From Terriglobales bacterium (lineage in GTDB: Bacteria > Acidobacteriota > Terriglobia > Terriglobales > Acidobacteriaceae): a DNA stretch of 64,000 nucleotides. Position 1 is the stretch's first letter, and each line of letters starts with the position of its first letter. Under the pieces are notes generated by a model. It saw only the letters and a program-made list of their open reading frames with translations, was not told the DNA's origin and searched no databases. The stretch lies in NCBI GenBank assembly GCA_035561515.1, contig DATMXP010000004.1, positions 25,135 through 89,134 on the forward strand. The letters run 5' to 3'. The translations under genes were made by a program, and so were the position numbers. Below, one piece after another: positions 54,416 through 63,281 of this stretch.

Positions 54416-54742
54416 ATAGCTTTGACATAAGGTGGGCTCCCCACTCGGGGAATCCACCTTATCGACACGATCCCTCCTGCTACTCCGGATTCAGCATACC
54501 TACTGTTGCTTTTCCCACAGTTTTCTCATCCAAATAGAGGAAGTTAGCAGTTGGGTAACAACTTACGGCATTGACTCTGAAACCAAGCCGTCGTACTCTA
54601 CGCGCAATGGTCGCTGCTTCCAGTCGGTGGCGAGCGCACAACCTCAGTGAAGTCCTGGCAATACCTTTCACTCAAAATCAGCAACCAGGTCTTACCATCG
54701 AGCAGTCAAGGGCTGCCCATAGGAGGGTATTTCACTACCTGA
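54416..54742. other. 327-bp intergenic region before phoH
   Basis: It contains the xylB hairpin (54427-54462) and a possible phoH promoter, TTGACT-N17-TACTCT (54572-54600), with a weak -10. No gene seen; a short reading frame from 54571 looks non-coding. Confidence 0.55.
54427..54462 (+). terminator. Hairpin after xylB
   Basis: ATAAGGTGG/CCACCTTAT with an inner CCCC/GGGG pair. No T tract follows, so termination may be Rho-assisted. Confidence 0.6.
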
Positions 54743-55816
54743 ATGAAAAAGAACATTGAAATTACGGCCAACATTGAAACGCTCTTCGGTCCCCGTGACG
54801 AAAACCTCCGCCTTCTCGAAGACGGACTGAATGTCACCATCGACCTTCTCGCCGACGCGGTGAAGATCGAGGGGGCGGCCCACGATGTTCAGCGTGCCGA
54901 ACAGGTCTTCGCCGACTACGAGCACCTGCAGCGTTCCGGGTTCGAGTTCAAGAACGGTGACCTCACCTCCATGTTGCGGGTGCTGGCCTCCGATTCTTCC
55001 GTGACCCTTCGGGGTCTCGCCGAAGCAGGCCGTCAACGTTCCTTTGGAAAACGTACTGTTCAGCCCAAGAGCATCAACCAGCGCCGCTACCTCGACACCA
55101 TCGAGAAGAATGACATGGTGTTCGGTATCGGGCCCGCCGGTACGGGCAAAACCTATCTTGCCGTGGCGATGGCCATCTCTGCCCTTGTCAGCAAGCGGGT
55201 TAACCGGATCATCCTGGCACGTCCGGCCGTAGAAGCCGGAGAGCGTCTAGGCTTCCTGCCCGGGACATTGCAGGAGAAGGTGGATCCCTATCTCCGCCCG
55301 CTCTACGACGCACTTTACGACATGCTCGAGCCGGAAAAAGTTGACCGTTATCTCGAGAAGAACGTCATTGAAGTTGCGCCCATCGCGTTCATGCGTGGTC
55401 GCACACTGAACGACGCGTTCATTATTCTCGACGAAGCCCAGAACACCACGGGTGAGCAGATGAAGATGTTCTTGACCCGTATGGGCTTCAACAGCAAGGC
55501 CGTCATCACCGGCGATATCACCCAGATTGACTTGCCAAACGCCCGGCGCAGCGGTCTTATCGAGGCCATGGATATACTTAAGAATGTGGAGGGAATCTCC
55601 TTCGTTCACTTCGACGAAACGGATGTCGTCCGCCACCATCTGGTGCAGCGCATTGTCCGCGCTTATGATGACTACAAGACCCGTGTCGGCGAAGCACAGT
55701 TATCGCTCTCGCTCCTTGGCACCAACGTTCGTCCAATCGAGCGCAGCGAGGACCGGGATGCCCTTCTAGCCGATCCCGTGCAGCAGGTAAGCAACGAAGA
55801 AGCTGCCGAAATTTAA
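54743..55816 (+). CDS. phoH: PhoH-family ATPase (YbeZ-like)
   Basis: A 357-residue P-loop ATPase. Walker A is GPAGTGKT at residues 130-137; FIILDEAQNTT is Walker B. The N-terminal region before the P-loop matches the YbeZ type, which works with YbeY in RNA metabolism, and ybeY is the next gene. A TGA lies immediately before the ATG, so the start cannot be earlier; the best ribosome binding site, AGGAGG, is about 16 bases upstream, longer than usual. A terminator-like hairpin lies between this gene and ybeY. Confidence 0.93.
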   Translation: MKKNIEITANIETLFGPRDENLRLLEDGLNVTIDLLADAVKIEGAAHDVQRAEQVFADYEHLQRSGFEFKNGDLTSMLRVLASDSSVTLRGLAEAGRQRSFGKRTVQPKSINQRRYLDTIEKNDMVFGIGPAGTGKTYLAVAMAISALVSKRVNRIILARPAVEAGERLGFLPGTLQEKVDPYLRPLYDALYDMLEPEKVDRYLEKNVIEVAPIAFMRGRTLNDAFIILDEAQNTTGEQMKMFLTRMGFNSKAVITGDITQIDLPNARRSGLIEAMDILKNVEGISFVHFDETDVVRHHLVQRIVRAYDDYKTRVGEAQLSLSLLGTNVRPIERSEDRDALLADPVQQVSNEEAAEI

Positions 55817-55829
55817 GCCTGTTCTTTTC

Positions 55830-55867
55830 ACGGGAGGATCGTACGCGCGATTCTCCCGTTTTGATTT
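55830..55867 (+). terminator. Terminator-like hairpin between phoH and ybeY
   Basis: ACGGGAG/CTCCCGT with an inner ATCG/CGAT pairing, followed by TTTGATTT. It ends 11 bases before the ybeY start, so it could also tune ybeY translation. Confidence 0.7.
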
Positions 55868-55878
55868 AGGGCGCTAGA

Positions 55879-56370
55879 GTGATCACGATCGAAAAACCTT
55901 CTGACGAAGTGAACGAGAAAGCACTCCTCCGTTTTACCCACAAAGCCATCAAGGCCAGCGGCGTTGCCGGAGACGTTTGCATCCTGGTTACGTCCTCCCG
56001 CGAGATGCGTCGGCTGAACCGTTGTTTCCGCGGGAAAGACAAGCCGACGGATGTCATTTCTTTTCCGGCGATCTCCGTCGTTGCCGGCAAGTTCGCCGGT
56101 GATCTGGCTATTTCGCTCGACATAGCCCGCTCCAATGCTCGCCGGTTGGGCCACACTACGGACGAGGAACTGCGTATCCTTATACTGCACGGACTTTTGC
56201 ACCTGGCGGGGTATGATCATGAGAGCGACGAAGGTGAAATGGAACGGAAAGAGTCCACTTTGCGGAACAAGCTGCGGCTTCCCTCGAGCCTGATCGCCCG
56301 TACGGAAGCAGAGCCGGGTAGGGCACAAACGCTTGGCAATCAGAAGAAGAAGGTTGGGCGCTTACGATGA
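55879..56370 (+). CDS. ybeY: Endoribonuclease YbeY (16S rRNA maturation)
   Basis: A 163-residue UPF0054 metalloprotein. The zinc motif HGxLHLxGYDH is intact, with histidines 104, 108 and 114. KPTDVISFP precedes it as expected. GTG 55879 is the start; AGGG is about ten bases upstream. The 3' end overlaps the CorC-like gene by four bases (ATGA). YbeY functions in 16S rRNA 3'-end processing and ribosome quality control, consistent with adjacent phoH and era. Confidence 0.95.
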   Translation: MITIEKPSDEVNEKALLRFTHKAIKASGVAGDVCILVTSSREMRRLNRCFRGKDKPTDVISFPAISVVAGKFAGDLAISLDIARSNARRLGHTTDEELRILILHGLLHLAGYDHESDEGEMERKESTLRNKLRLPSSLIARTEAEPGRAQTLGNQKKKVGRLR

Positions 56371-57641
56371 CCATCGCTTTTGCCGTGCTCGTCGTATTGC
56401 TGCTCGGACTGCTCACGCTGGTTTCCTACGTCGAGCGCATTCATACGGAAGCGGGCAAATTCCTTTCCCGCGAATTTCAGGAAAACATCGACGCTTACGA
56501 AAACGTCGTTGAACCTGGTCTCAAGGTTTCGCGGGAGCGCGCTGCACTGGCGATTGCGGTACTTGAGCAACTGACCAACGCGTCCATCGCAATGGTCATC
56601 GTCTACAGCGTCGTTCGCAATGGGCAGTGGACTGCCGGCGACGTTGGCCAGGCTGTTCTTGGCGTCATCATCTCCATCGTCGTCTTTAATCGGGTAGTTC
56701 CGTTCGTTCTGTTCTCTCGTACAAAGGGGGAATGGCTCGGCCGGTTCACTTTGTTGCTCCGCGTCCTCGTCTACTTGGCGCTGCCTGTAACCATCGTCAT
56801 CAGTTTCTGCCAATCTGTAGCTGCACTGGCCAGAGAGCACGGCGAATCGGTTCCCGAAGATGCCTCCGAGGCCGTGGACGCGTTTATCGAAGCCGGACAG
56901 GAAGAGGGCATCATCGAAGAGAGCGATCGCGACCTCATCCAATCGGTCGTGGAATTTGGCGATAAAACGGTGCGCGAGGTCATGAAGCCTCGTCCGGAGA
57001 TTTTTGCTGTTTCAGAAGATGTTACCGTTGAGCACCTTACGGAAATGCTGCGTTCGCGTCCTTATTCGCGTGTGCCGGTGTATTCCGGCTCCATTGATAA
57101 GATCGTCGGAATTGTCCACGCTCACGACGTTCTGCAGCTCACCGATGCCGAGGCTCGCATTCGTACCGTTGGCAGCATTATGAAGACCGATGTCCGTTTC
57201 GTCCCCGAAACCAAGCGGGTCAGCGATCTTCTCCGCGAGATGCAACGCGACAATATTCGTATAGAAGTAGTCATCGACGAGTACGGGGCCGTGGCCGGCA
57301 TCGTCACCATTGAAGACATGGTTGAGGAGATCGTCGGCGAGATCAGCGACGAGCACGATAAGGTTGAGATCATCAAGGAAGCAGAAGACACTTACGTGAT
57401 GTCCGGCAGCATGGACATCGATAGGCTGAACGAACTCTTTGGTTTCCGTTCCGAGGATCGGGAAGCCACCACCATTGCTGGCTTGGTAAGCGAAATTGCC
57501 GGGCGCATTCCTCACCCGGGCGAGATTATTACCGACGATGGGTTGAGCTTTGAAGTGCTCGAATCCACCGACCGAAAGGTCGTGCGGGTCCGCGTAGCGC
57601 CATCGCATCCAACTTCAGAATCCCAGTCTGTGAGAGCATAG
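56367..57641 (+). CDS. CNNM/CorC-family protein with DUF21 and CBS pair
   Basis: A 424-residue membrane protein. Three to four hydrophobic segments in the first 180 residues form the DUF21 (CNNM) domain. A CBS pair follows (about 205-330: VMKPRPEIFAVSEDVTVEHL, SRVPVYSGSIDKIVGIVHAHDVL, VVIDEYGAVAGIVTIEDMVEEIVGEI), then the CorC_HlyC transporter-associated domain (about 335-415). These proteins are linked to Mg/Co efflux and to envelope integrity; 'hemolysin' is a legacy name. It is coupled to ybeY and followed by era after six bases. Confidence 0.92.
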   Translation: MTIAFAVLVVLLLGLLTLVSYVERIHTEAGKFLSREFQENIDAYENVVEPGLKVSRERAALAIAVLEQLTNASIAMVIVYSVVRNGQWTAGDVGQAVLGVIISIVVFNRVVPFVLFSRTKGEWLGRFTLLLRVLVYLALPVTIVISFCQSVAALAREHGESVPEDASEAVDAFIEAGQEEGIIEESDRDLIQSVVEFGDKTVREVMKPRPEIFAVSEDVTVEHLTEMLRSRPYSRVPVYSGSIDKIVGIVHAHDVLQLTDAEARIRTVGSIMKTDVRFVPETKRVSDLLREMQRDNIRIEVVIDEYGAVAGIVTIEDMVEEIVGEISDEHDKVEIIKEAEDTYVMSGSMDIDRLNELFGFRSEDREATTIAGLVSEIAGRIPHPGEIITDDGLSFEVLESTDRKVVRVRVAPSHPTSESQSVRA

Positions 57642-57647
57642 AAGATC

Positions 57648-58583
57648 ATGCGCTCTGGTTTCGCTACCATCATTGGCCGGCCCAATGCCGGAAAGTCCAC
57701 CCTTCTCAACGCCCTCGTCGGCTCGAAGATTGCGATTGTCACCCACAAGCCGCAGACCACGCGCAACCGCGTGCAGGGCATCATCAACCTTCAAGCCAAA
57801 AAAGGACGGCCGGCAGCACAGGTCATTCTCATCGATACGCCCGGGGTGCATCGTCCGGATACTCGTCTCAACCAGCGCATGATGCAGGAGGTAAGGGAAG
57901 GCCTTGAGGGCTGCGACCTCGTTTTGCTCATTACCGATGTCACAGAGAAGTTCGGGCCCGGTGAGCAATTCGTCATTAACATGGCGAAAAAGACTGCAAC
58001 GCCAACCATTTTGTTGCTGAACAAGATCGACCGCATCCCGCAGAAAGACAAGCTACTGTTCATCATCGACCGCTGGCGCCAACTGCACGACTTCAAAGAA
58101 GTCATCCCCATCTCGGCGCTTAAGAAAGACAACCTCGATGTTGTGCTGGACTCGGTGGTCGCCTTGCTTCCGGAAGGGCCTGCATACTTCCCGTCAGACC
58201 AGGTGACGGATCAACCACTCCGTTTTCTCGCCGCGGAAATGGTTCGCGAACAGGTGCTGCTTGATACCGAGCAAGAACTCCCTTATTCCACCACTGTCAT
58301 CGTCGAGCAGTTCGAGGAAGAGCCGCGGCTAGTCCGGATCGCCGCCACCATCTACTGCGAGCGTGACAGCCAGAAACCGATTCTCATCGGAAAAAACGGC
58401 CAGATGCTCAAGAAGATCGGGACCGACGCTCGCAAGGACATCGAAACCATGCTCGGGAAGAAAGTCTTTCTTGAGTTGTTCGTGAAGGTCAGGCCGGGAT
58501 GGCGCGAATCACGCCAGTTCGTGGAAGAACTCGACTGGCGGCGCCAGATTGAGAACATGATCGCCACCAATCCCGAAGATTAG
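57648..58583 (+). CDS. era: GTPase Era
   Basis: A 311-residue ribosome-assembly GTPase. G1 is GRPNAGKS (residues 7-14), where most Era proteins have NVGKS; G3 is DTPGV and G4 NKID. The C-terminal KH domain that binds the 16S rRNA 3' end has CERDSQKPILIGKNGQMLK and LELFVKVRPGWRE. It completes the phoH-ybeY-corC-era cluster, common in bacteria. Its stop overlaps the last codons of the small convergent cysteine-rich ORF. Confidence 0.96.
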   Translation: MRSGFATIIGRPNAGKSTLLNALVGSKIAIVTHKPQTTRNRVQGIINLQAKKGRPAAQVILIDTPGVHRPDTRLNQRMMQEVREGLEGCDLVLLITDVTEKFGPGEQFVINMAKKTATPTILLLNKIDRIPQKDKLLFIIDRWRQLHDFKEVIPISALKKDNLDVVLDSVVALLPEGPAYFPSDQVTDQPLRFLAAEMVREQVLLDTEQELPYSTTVIVEQFEEEPRLVRIAATIYCERDSQKPILIGKNGQMLKKIGTDARKDIETMLGKKVFLELFVKVRPGWRESRQFVEELDWRRQIENMIATNPED

Positions 58584-58750
58584 CCCTGCTGTGCTTGCAG
58601 TTCGCAGGCCTCGCGGCATTCCAGGCAATACCACTGTCCGTCATAGCACAGCCGGATCTGGTTCGCTCCCATGCAAAGGCAGCAGAACTTGTCGCAAAGG
58701 CAGCTTTCCTCGGGAAGATCGCATACGGCACAGGTGAATTTCTCAGCCAT
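58580..58750 (-). CDS. Small cysteine-rich protein, putative zinc-binding
   Basis: A 56-residue ORF with 11 cysteines, arranged C7-x2-C10, C17-x-C19, C23-C24-x-C26, C35, C42-x2-C45 and C49. The two end CxxC pairs (CAVC and CLEC) suggest one or two zinc knuckles or a rubredoxin-like fold. No family recognised. It runs against era and overlaps the era stop by four bases. No strong ribosome binding site precedes ATG 58750, which lowers certainty; the cysteine pattern argues against a chance frame. Confidence 0.6.
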   Translation of the reverse strand: MAEKFTCAVCDLPEESCLCDKFCCLCMGANQIRLCYDGQWYCLECREACELQAQQG

Positions 58751-58883
58751 GGCGCCAACTTTACCGCAGCATTCTCCGAAATGACAGTGACCTTCGGGTA
58801 GCGACCTTCCTTAAAGCTGCATAGACCTATCGCCGATAACCCAGTTAGCCGAACTTGGTCAGGCCAAGTAAGCCTGGGCCTAT

Positions 58884-60491
58884 ATGAAACTTCGACGGAT
58901 CGTTACGGTCTACACCGGGGCAATCACCGCGATTCTCCTTCTGGCGATGTTTGCCGTCTCCTGTGCCGTGCTGCCAAAAAGCTTTGCTCGTTTGGAACGA
59001 CGGCATGTAGAAGACGATCTCGATAGAACTCGGCAGCTCCTGCATCGCGAAATTGTTGAGCTCGACCGCACAGCCACGGACTACGCCAATTGGGACGACA
59101 CTTACGAGTACATGCTGAATTTCTCACCCAGGTACGTTCGTTCCACCTATTCCGTACCGACCTTGAGAAACCTCGGCCTTAGGTCCGTGATGCTGGTAAA
59201 CAACGACGATCGGATCGTGATGTTGCGTTCGGTCAAGGGTGATGAGACAGAGTCGCCTCACGACGCCAATCACCTGCTCCGAATCGTGTCAGGAAGTCGA
59301 CGTGGCGTTTTTCGAAGCATCGCCGGAGTGGTGCAGTTGTCAGACGGTGCGGTACTGATGGCGGCTCATCCCATTCTCAACAGCAGCTACAAGGGCACAC
59401 CTCGGGGCATTCTGCTGATGACCCGCGATTTCGATTCCAAACTTGTGGCGCGGTTATCTTCGCTGGCCCAGATGCCAGTCTCGGTTGAGTTGCTGCCTCA
59501 TGGCGACGCGGGTGATCAGTCTAACAACCTGGCTCTTCCCTTCGCTTCCACTGTGATTCAAGATTCCAAAGACGATCACATTGAGGCACTCGCTACCATC
59601 CGTGGTCTGGAAGGCGAGCCGGATTTTCGGCTTCGTATCGTGCATACTCGCGACATCTCGCAACAGGGCCGGAATGCGATTCACCTCCTACTGTTTATGA
59701 TCACGGCATTGGGAGTCGCATTCGCCGTCTTGAACCTTTGGACCGTGGATACTTATGTCATAGGCAGGATTCTGAAGCTCACGAAATTTACCAAGACCGT
59801 TCGAAGCGGAACTGGCCTTGCTGGGCGCATAGACATTCAAGGTAACGACGAAATCTCGGAGCTGGGCAGCCGAATGAACGACATGCTCTCGGAGCTGCAG
59901 GCGTCCCACGAATCGGTTCTCGCTGCCAGAAAGCGGCTTGAGTTTGAAGCGAGCCACGACAGCCTTACAGGAATGTGGAACCGCGCGGCAGGATTAGACT
60001 TCCTGAAGAAGGAATTGGCTCGTTCGTCGCGCGAGGGAACCGAAGTGTCGGTTGTCATGCTCGACCTGGATTACTTCAAGGAGATTAACGACCGGTTTGG
60101 TCACAGCGGCGGCGATGCGGTGCTGCGAAATCTCTCCTCTGTAATTCGCCGCAACCTGCGGACGTTTGATATGTCCGCGCGCTACGGAGGAGAGGAATTC
60201 TTCATCATCGCACCCAATTGTTCACCCGACGAGGCCAAAAGTCTGGCACAGCGCATCATAACGCGTATCGAGTCGTCGCCGATCAATGTTCAAGATTCGG
60301 TTGTTCGCGCCACTGCCAGCGCTGGCGTTTGCTCGGGAACATTCCCGACAGCGTCCGAAGATCTGTTGGGCGCTGCGGATCGGGCCTTGTATCGCGCGAA
60401 AGCCAACGGGCGGAACAGGGTGGAATGCGAAAGCATTCCGGGGCAGAATGGCCGTCCGCTCGCGAAAACCACACCTCTCCTTCTCGCCTGA
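58884..60491 (+). CDS. Membrane diguanylate cyclase with CHASE4, HAMP and GGDEF domains
   Basis: A 535-residue enzyme making cyclic di-GMP. A first transmembrane helix (about 8-32) precedes a periplasmic CHASE4-type sensor (DRTATDYANWDDTYEYM). A second helix (about 265-290), a HAMP segment, and the GGDEF domain follow. The active site is GGEEF at residues 435-439; an inhibitory I-site RTFD lies at 426-429, exactly five residues upstream. All key catalytic features look intact, so the enzyme should be active and product-inhibited. ATG 58884 lacks a clear ribosome binding site. No effector gene is adjacent. Confidence 0.92.
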   Translation: MKLRRIVTVYTGAITAILLLAMFAVSCAVLPKSFARLERRHVEDDLDRTRQLLHREIVELDRTATDYANWDDTYEYMLNFSPRYVRSTYSVPTLRNLGLRSVMLVNNDDRIVMLRSVKGDETESPHDANHLLRIVSGSRRGVFRSIAGVVQLSDGAVLMAAHPILNSSYKGTPRGILLMTRDFDSKLVARLSSLAQMPVSVELLPHGDAGDQSNNLALPFASTVIQDSKDDHIEALATIRGLEGEPDFRLRIVHTRDISQQGRNAIHLLLFMITALGVAFAVLNLWTVDTYVIGRILKLTKFTKTVRSGTGLAGRIDIQGNDEISELGSRMNDMLSELQASHESVLAARKRLEFEASHDSLTGMWNRAAGLDFLKKELARSSREGTEVSVVMLDLDYFKEINDRFGHSGGDAVLRNLSSVIRRNLRTFDMSARYGGEEFFIIAPNCSPDEAKSLAQRIITRIESSPINVQDSVVRATASAGVCSGTFPTASEDLLGAADRALYRAKANGRNRVECESIPGQNGRPLAKTTPLLLA

Positions 60492-60527
60492 ATCGGTACT
60501 CGCAGTCGCACTTTAGCTGTGTTACAA

Positions 60528-61400
60528 ATGGACATTATGCACAAGCAGGTCTTTCATAACGGTCGTGTGTTGCCGCTCAATGAAGTTCGTCTTTCGCCTG
60601 GACAAGCTGGGCTTCTGAACGGATGGGGCGTTTTCAGCACGGTGCGAATCTATGAAGGACATCCATTTGCGTTCGACCATCATTGGGAGCGTTTGGCTCG
60701 CGATGCCGAGAAGTTGATGGTGCCTTTGCCTTGCACGAAAGAACAGTGCTACGAGGGCGTGATGGCGCTGATCAAGGCCAACAGGTTGATGGATGGCTGC
60801 ATGCGCATTTACTTCGTGCTGAACAAAGTTGGTATCTGGTGCAGCGACGAAGACATGCCTGAGACGGATTGGATCATGTACACAGTCGATCTGCCGATGC
60901 GCGTTGGGCCGGTAAAACTGGCCATGCAGGAGAACGGGCGTCAGGCGATGCATCCGCTTTCTGGCACCAAAGTCACTTCGTGGCTTCAAAACGTGTGGGT
61001 CGTTGAGAAAGCGCACCAGCGCGGATTCGAGGACACGATCCTGCTAAACGAATTCGGCAACGTAACCGAAGCAACAGCGGCGAATCTCTACATTGTGAAG
61101 AACGGAAAAGTTGTCACTGCTCCGTTAGCTTCAGGGTGTCTTGCGGGCGTGAGCCGATTGATTCTGAAGGAGATTGCTTCCGGTGCGGGAATTTCGCTGG
61201 TCGAGCGCGACTTCACGCCAGAGGAACTGTTCGCTGCCGATGAAGTGTTCATTACTTCCACAACGCGCCAGGTCCAACCAGTCAGTCACATCGAAAGTCA
61301 CATTTTGTCGCAAGCTCCAGGACCAATCACGACAAAGCTTGCGGAACTGTTCAACCAGTACGTTCAGCGCGAGCACGCCGCACAACTAGCGGCGAAGTAA
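60528..61400 (+). CDS. Class IV (branched-chain type) aminotransferase
   Basis: A 290-residue PLP enzyme of fold type IV. The PLP lysine is in GTKVTSWLQNV, and the cofactor-phosphate region is NEFGNVTEATAANLYIVKNGKVVTAP. LSPGQAGLLNGWGVFSTVRIY at the N terminus is also typical. The family includes branched-chain aminotransferase, D-amino acid aminotransferase and aminodeoxychorismate lyase; these cannot be separated by eye. ATG 60528 is chosen; ATG 60537 and GTG 60519 are possible, and no good ribosome binding site decides. The 3' end overlaps the convergent crotonase gene by 15 bases. Confidence 0.85.
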   Translation: MDIMHKQVFHNGRVLPLNEVRLSPGQAGLLNGWGVFSTVRIYEGHPFAFDHHWERLARDAEKLMVPLPCTKEQCYEGVMALIKANRLMDGCMRIYFVLNKVGIWCSDEDMPETDWIMYTVDLPMRVGPVKLAMQENGRQAMHPLSGTKVTSWLQNVWVVEKAHQRGFEDTILLNEFGNVTEATAANLYIVKNGKVVTAPLASGCLAGVSRLILKEIASGAGISLVERDFTPEELFAADEVFITSTTRQVQPVSHIESHILSQAPGPITTKLAELFNQYVQREHAAQLAAK

Positions 61401-61967
61401 CTCGTTCGCTTTCGTAAGTGGATCATCGACAACACAATGTACCAGCCCAAATTCCAGCGCTTTTCTCGCTGGAATTTTTTCAGCTGCCACGAACATCTCC
61501 AGCGCTTTTGCTTTGCCGATCAGGCGCGATAGGCGCTGTGTTCCGCCCCAACCGGTAATCAGCCCGAGCGCCGCGCCACGGTGTCCAAAGATCGCGTGCG
61601 GGTGTGCGATGCGCAGGTCGCACGCGAGCGCCAGATCCAGTCCGCCACCCATGCAATAGCCGCGCACGGCGGCATAGACCGGTGCAGGGAAATCGTCGAT
61701 CGACTGCATCAATTGCTGGCCCATGAGCGCGAAATCGAAGGCGTCGCTACCGAGATGCGTGATTTCGTTCAGGTCCGCTCCGGCAGAGAAGAAGTGATCG
61801 TTGCCGGTGATAATCAGCGGCTTCGGATTACGCGCCAAGACGCCAATCGCAGCAGTCAATTCCCGCACACATTCTCGTGAGAGGCGGTTCGTTCCATCAC
61901 CCGAGACCAAGCGGAGGATGCGATAACCATCATGCTCTTCGAGTTCGTGGTGTTTGGAAATCGTCAA
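61386..61967 (-). CDS. Short enoyl-CoA hydratase/isomerase (crotonase core)
   Basis: A 193-residue protein that covers only the crotonase spiral core. The CoA-binding and oxyanion-hole segments are LIITGNDHFFSAGADLNEI and YAAVRGYCMGGGLDLALACD. The usual final 60 residues of helices are missing, as the frame stops after ELLRR. The likely start is TTG 61967, directly after GGAG and six bases after the stop of the upstream gene; no ATG is available in a sensible place. It could be a decayed copy or a true short form. Substrate unknown. Confidence 0.7.
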   Translation of the reverse strand: MTISKHHELEEHDGYRILRLVSGDGTNRLSRECVRELTAAIGVLARNPKPLIITGNDHFFSAGADLNEITHLGSDAFDFALMGQQLMQSIDDFPAPVYAAVRGYCMGGGLDLALACDLRIAHPHAIFGHRGAALGLITGWGGTQRLSRLIGKAKALEMFVAAEKIPARKALEFGLVHCVVDDPLTKANELLRR

Positions 61968-61972
61968 CTCCG

Positions 61973-62695
61973 TCAGGACAGCAAGGTCTCGAGGTTCTTG
62001 CCGTCTTCGGTGAGGCAAAACGGCGAGATCCGAATTCCGTCGCCGATCAGGCGGTGCGTTACCGGATCGCGTCCAACGCGGGTGATCCATTGGTAACCAG
62101 TGTCTGTCTTCGTGTCGGTAAACCAATGTTGTGGAAGAACCTCCAGCAATCCGGCATGCGCGTAGAGGATGAAGATGGCGCAACTCGGTTCTTGTCCAGT
62201 GTCGCGCCGAACGTTCACGGTCATGGCCAATTCTTCGAGCGAACTGAACTCCGCCGGAACGGTTATAGGATGAGTGCCTTCGCTCTGATCGGTGTTGAAT
62301 TCGAAGTCGGCAAGAGGAGCAACGACCGAATAGACGCTGTCACCGGAATTGCCAAACCAGCCTGCAATTTCCTCCAGAGGGAAGTGCTTCAACTGCGCCA
62401 GGTCGAAGGCAAGCAAGCGGATCGTTTTACGTCCGTCGGGATGCCAGATCCCGAGTTTGCCGTCGGGCAGGAGGAATGGCGTGCAATAGATGTTCAGGGC
62501 GAGCAATGGATCGTTCTTGCGCCCAAGTTCATTCAGAGTAACGAGGTGCGCAAGAGGACCGCTGTTGCCGTGATGAATCCATTCGCAGCCTTTTACTTCC
62601 GGAAAGGATTGCAGGTACCAAGGTGCAGGACCAGTGAACTTGCCGATCAGTTGCAGCATGCGTGCGCGATCTTCGGTGGTAATCGGTTCAGCCAT
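61973..62695 (-). CDS. Protein of unknown function
   Basis: A 240-residue soluble protein without signal peptide. ATG 62695 has AAGAAG upstream. There are several tryptophan and histidine motifs (PAPWYLQSFP, GCEWIHHGNSGPL, GIWHPDGRKTIRLL) but no family I recognise. It sits upstream of the short crotonase gene on the same strand, six bases apart, so the two are probably cotranscribed. A terminator separates it from the B12-binding gene upstream. Confidence 0.65.
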   Translation of the reverse strand: MAEPITTEDRARMLQLIGKFTGPAPWYLQSFPEVKGCEWIHHGNSGPLAHLVTLNELGRKNDPLLALNIYCTPFLLPDGKLGIWHPDGRKTIRLLAFDLAQLKHFPLEEIAGWFGNSGDSVYSVVAPLADFEFNTDQSEGTHPITVPAEFSSLEELAMTVNVRRDTGQEPSCAIFILYAHAGLLEVLPQHWFTDTKTDTGYQWITRVGRDPVTHRLIGDGIRISPFCLTEDGKNLETLLS

Positions 62696-62704
62696 TTCTT
62701 CTTT

Positions 62705-62735
62705 CAAATAAAAATGCGGGCGAGTAGCCCGCATT
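62705..62735 (-). terminator. Rho-independent terminator of the B12-binding gene
   Basis: On the minus strand, AATGCGGGC/GCCCGCATT with a 5-base loop is followed by TTTATTTG. Confidence 0.85.
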
Positions 62736-62765
62736 CAGCCGGAATTGCCGGCGTGTTCAATGGTT

Positions 62766-63185
62766 TCAGGCGGCGACGCCGCGGGGCTTCACGTTGCTCT
62801 TGATGAACTGGACGATTTCTTCCATCGGGGTGCCGGGCTGGAAGACACCAGCGACGCCGTTCTCTTTCAGGGAGGTGACGTCCTGGTCGGGGATGATTCC
62901 GCCGACGAGGACGAGCACGTCATCCATCTTGTTCTGCTTCATCAGTTCCACGACGCGGGGGACGATAGCGTTGTGCGCGCCGGAGAGGATGGAGAGTCCG
63001 ATGACGTCGACGTCTTCCTGCAAGGCGGCGGTGACGATCATTTCCGGCGTCTGGCGAAGGCCGGTGTAGATGACTTCCATGCCGGCGTCGCGGAGGGCGC
63101 GGGCGATGACCTTGGCGCCGCGGTCGTGGCCATCGAGACCGGGCTTTGCGACAAGGACGCGAATCTTCTGTTGTTGTTCAGCCAT
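62766..63185 (-). CDS. Cobalamin-binding domain of methylmalonyl-CoA mutase (separate small subunit)
   Basis: A 139-residue B12-binding domain as a stand-alone protein. The DxHxxG motif is DGHDRG at residues 18-23; His20 coordinates cobalt. SILSGAHN and VLVGGIIP match the mutase-type Rossmann fold. In split acyl-CoA mutases (methylmalonyl-CoA or 2-hydroxyisobutyryl-CoA mutase) this domain pairs with a separate catalytic subunit; no such gene is in the window. The start is ATG 63185. Confidence 0.92.
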   Translation of the reverse strand: MAEQQQKIRVLVAKPGLDGHDRGAKVIARALRDAGMEVIYTGLRQTPEMIVTAALQEDVDVIGLSILSGAHNAIVPRVVELMKQNKMDDVLVLVGGIIPDQDVTSLKENGVAGVFQPGTPMEEIVQFIKSNVKPRGVAA

Positions 63186-63281
63186 TAGCTTTTAGCTCTT
63201 AGGGGTAGTCGAGGACCTATTAAGGATACATCAGGGCTTCCGAACTGTTACATTACCAACTTATTCGGTTCCCAAATTCGC

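Noticed and set aside
61877..62803. 308-codon plus-strand ORF opposite the unknown-function gene
   Set aside because: It crosses a terminator hairpin and two minus-strand gene ends; no domain seen.
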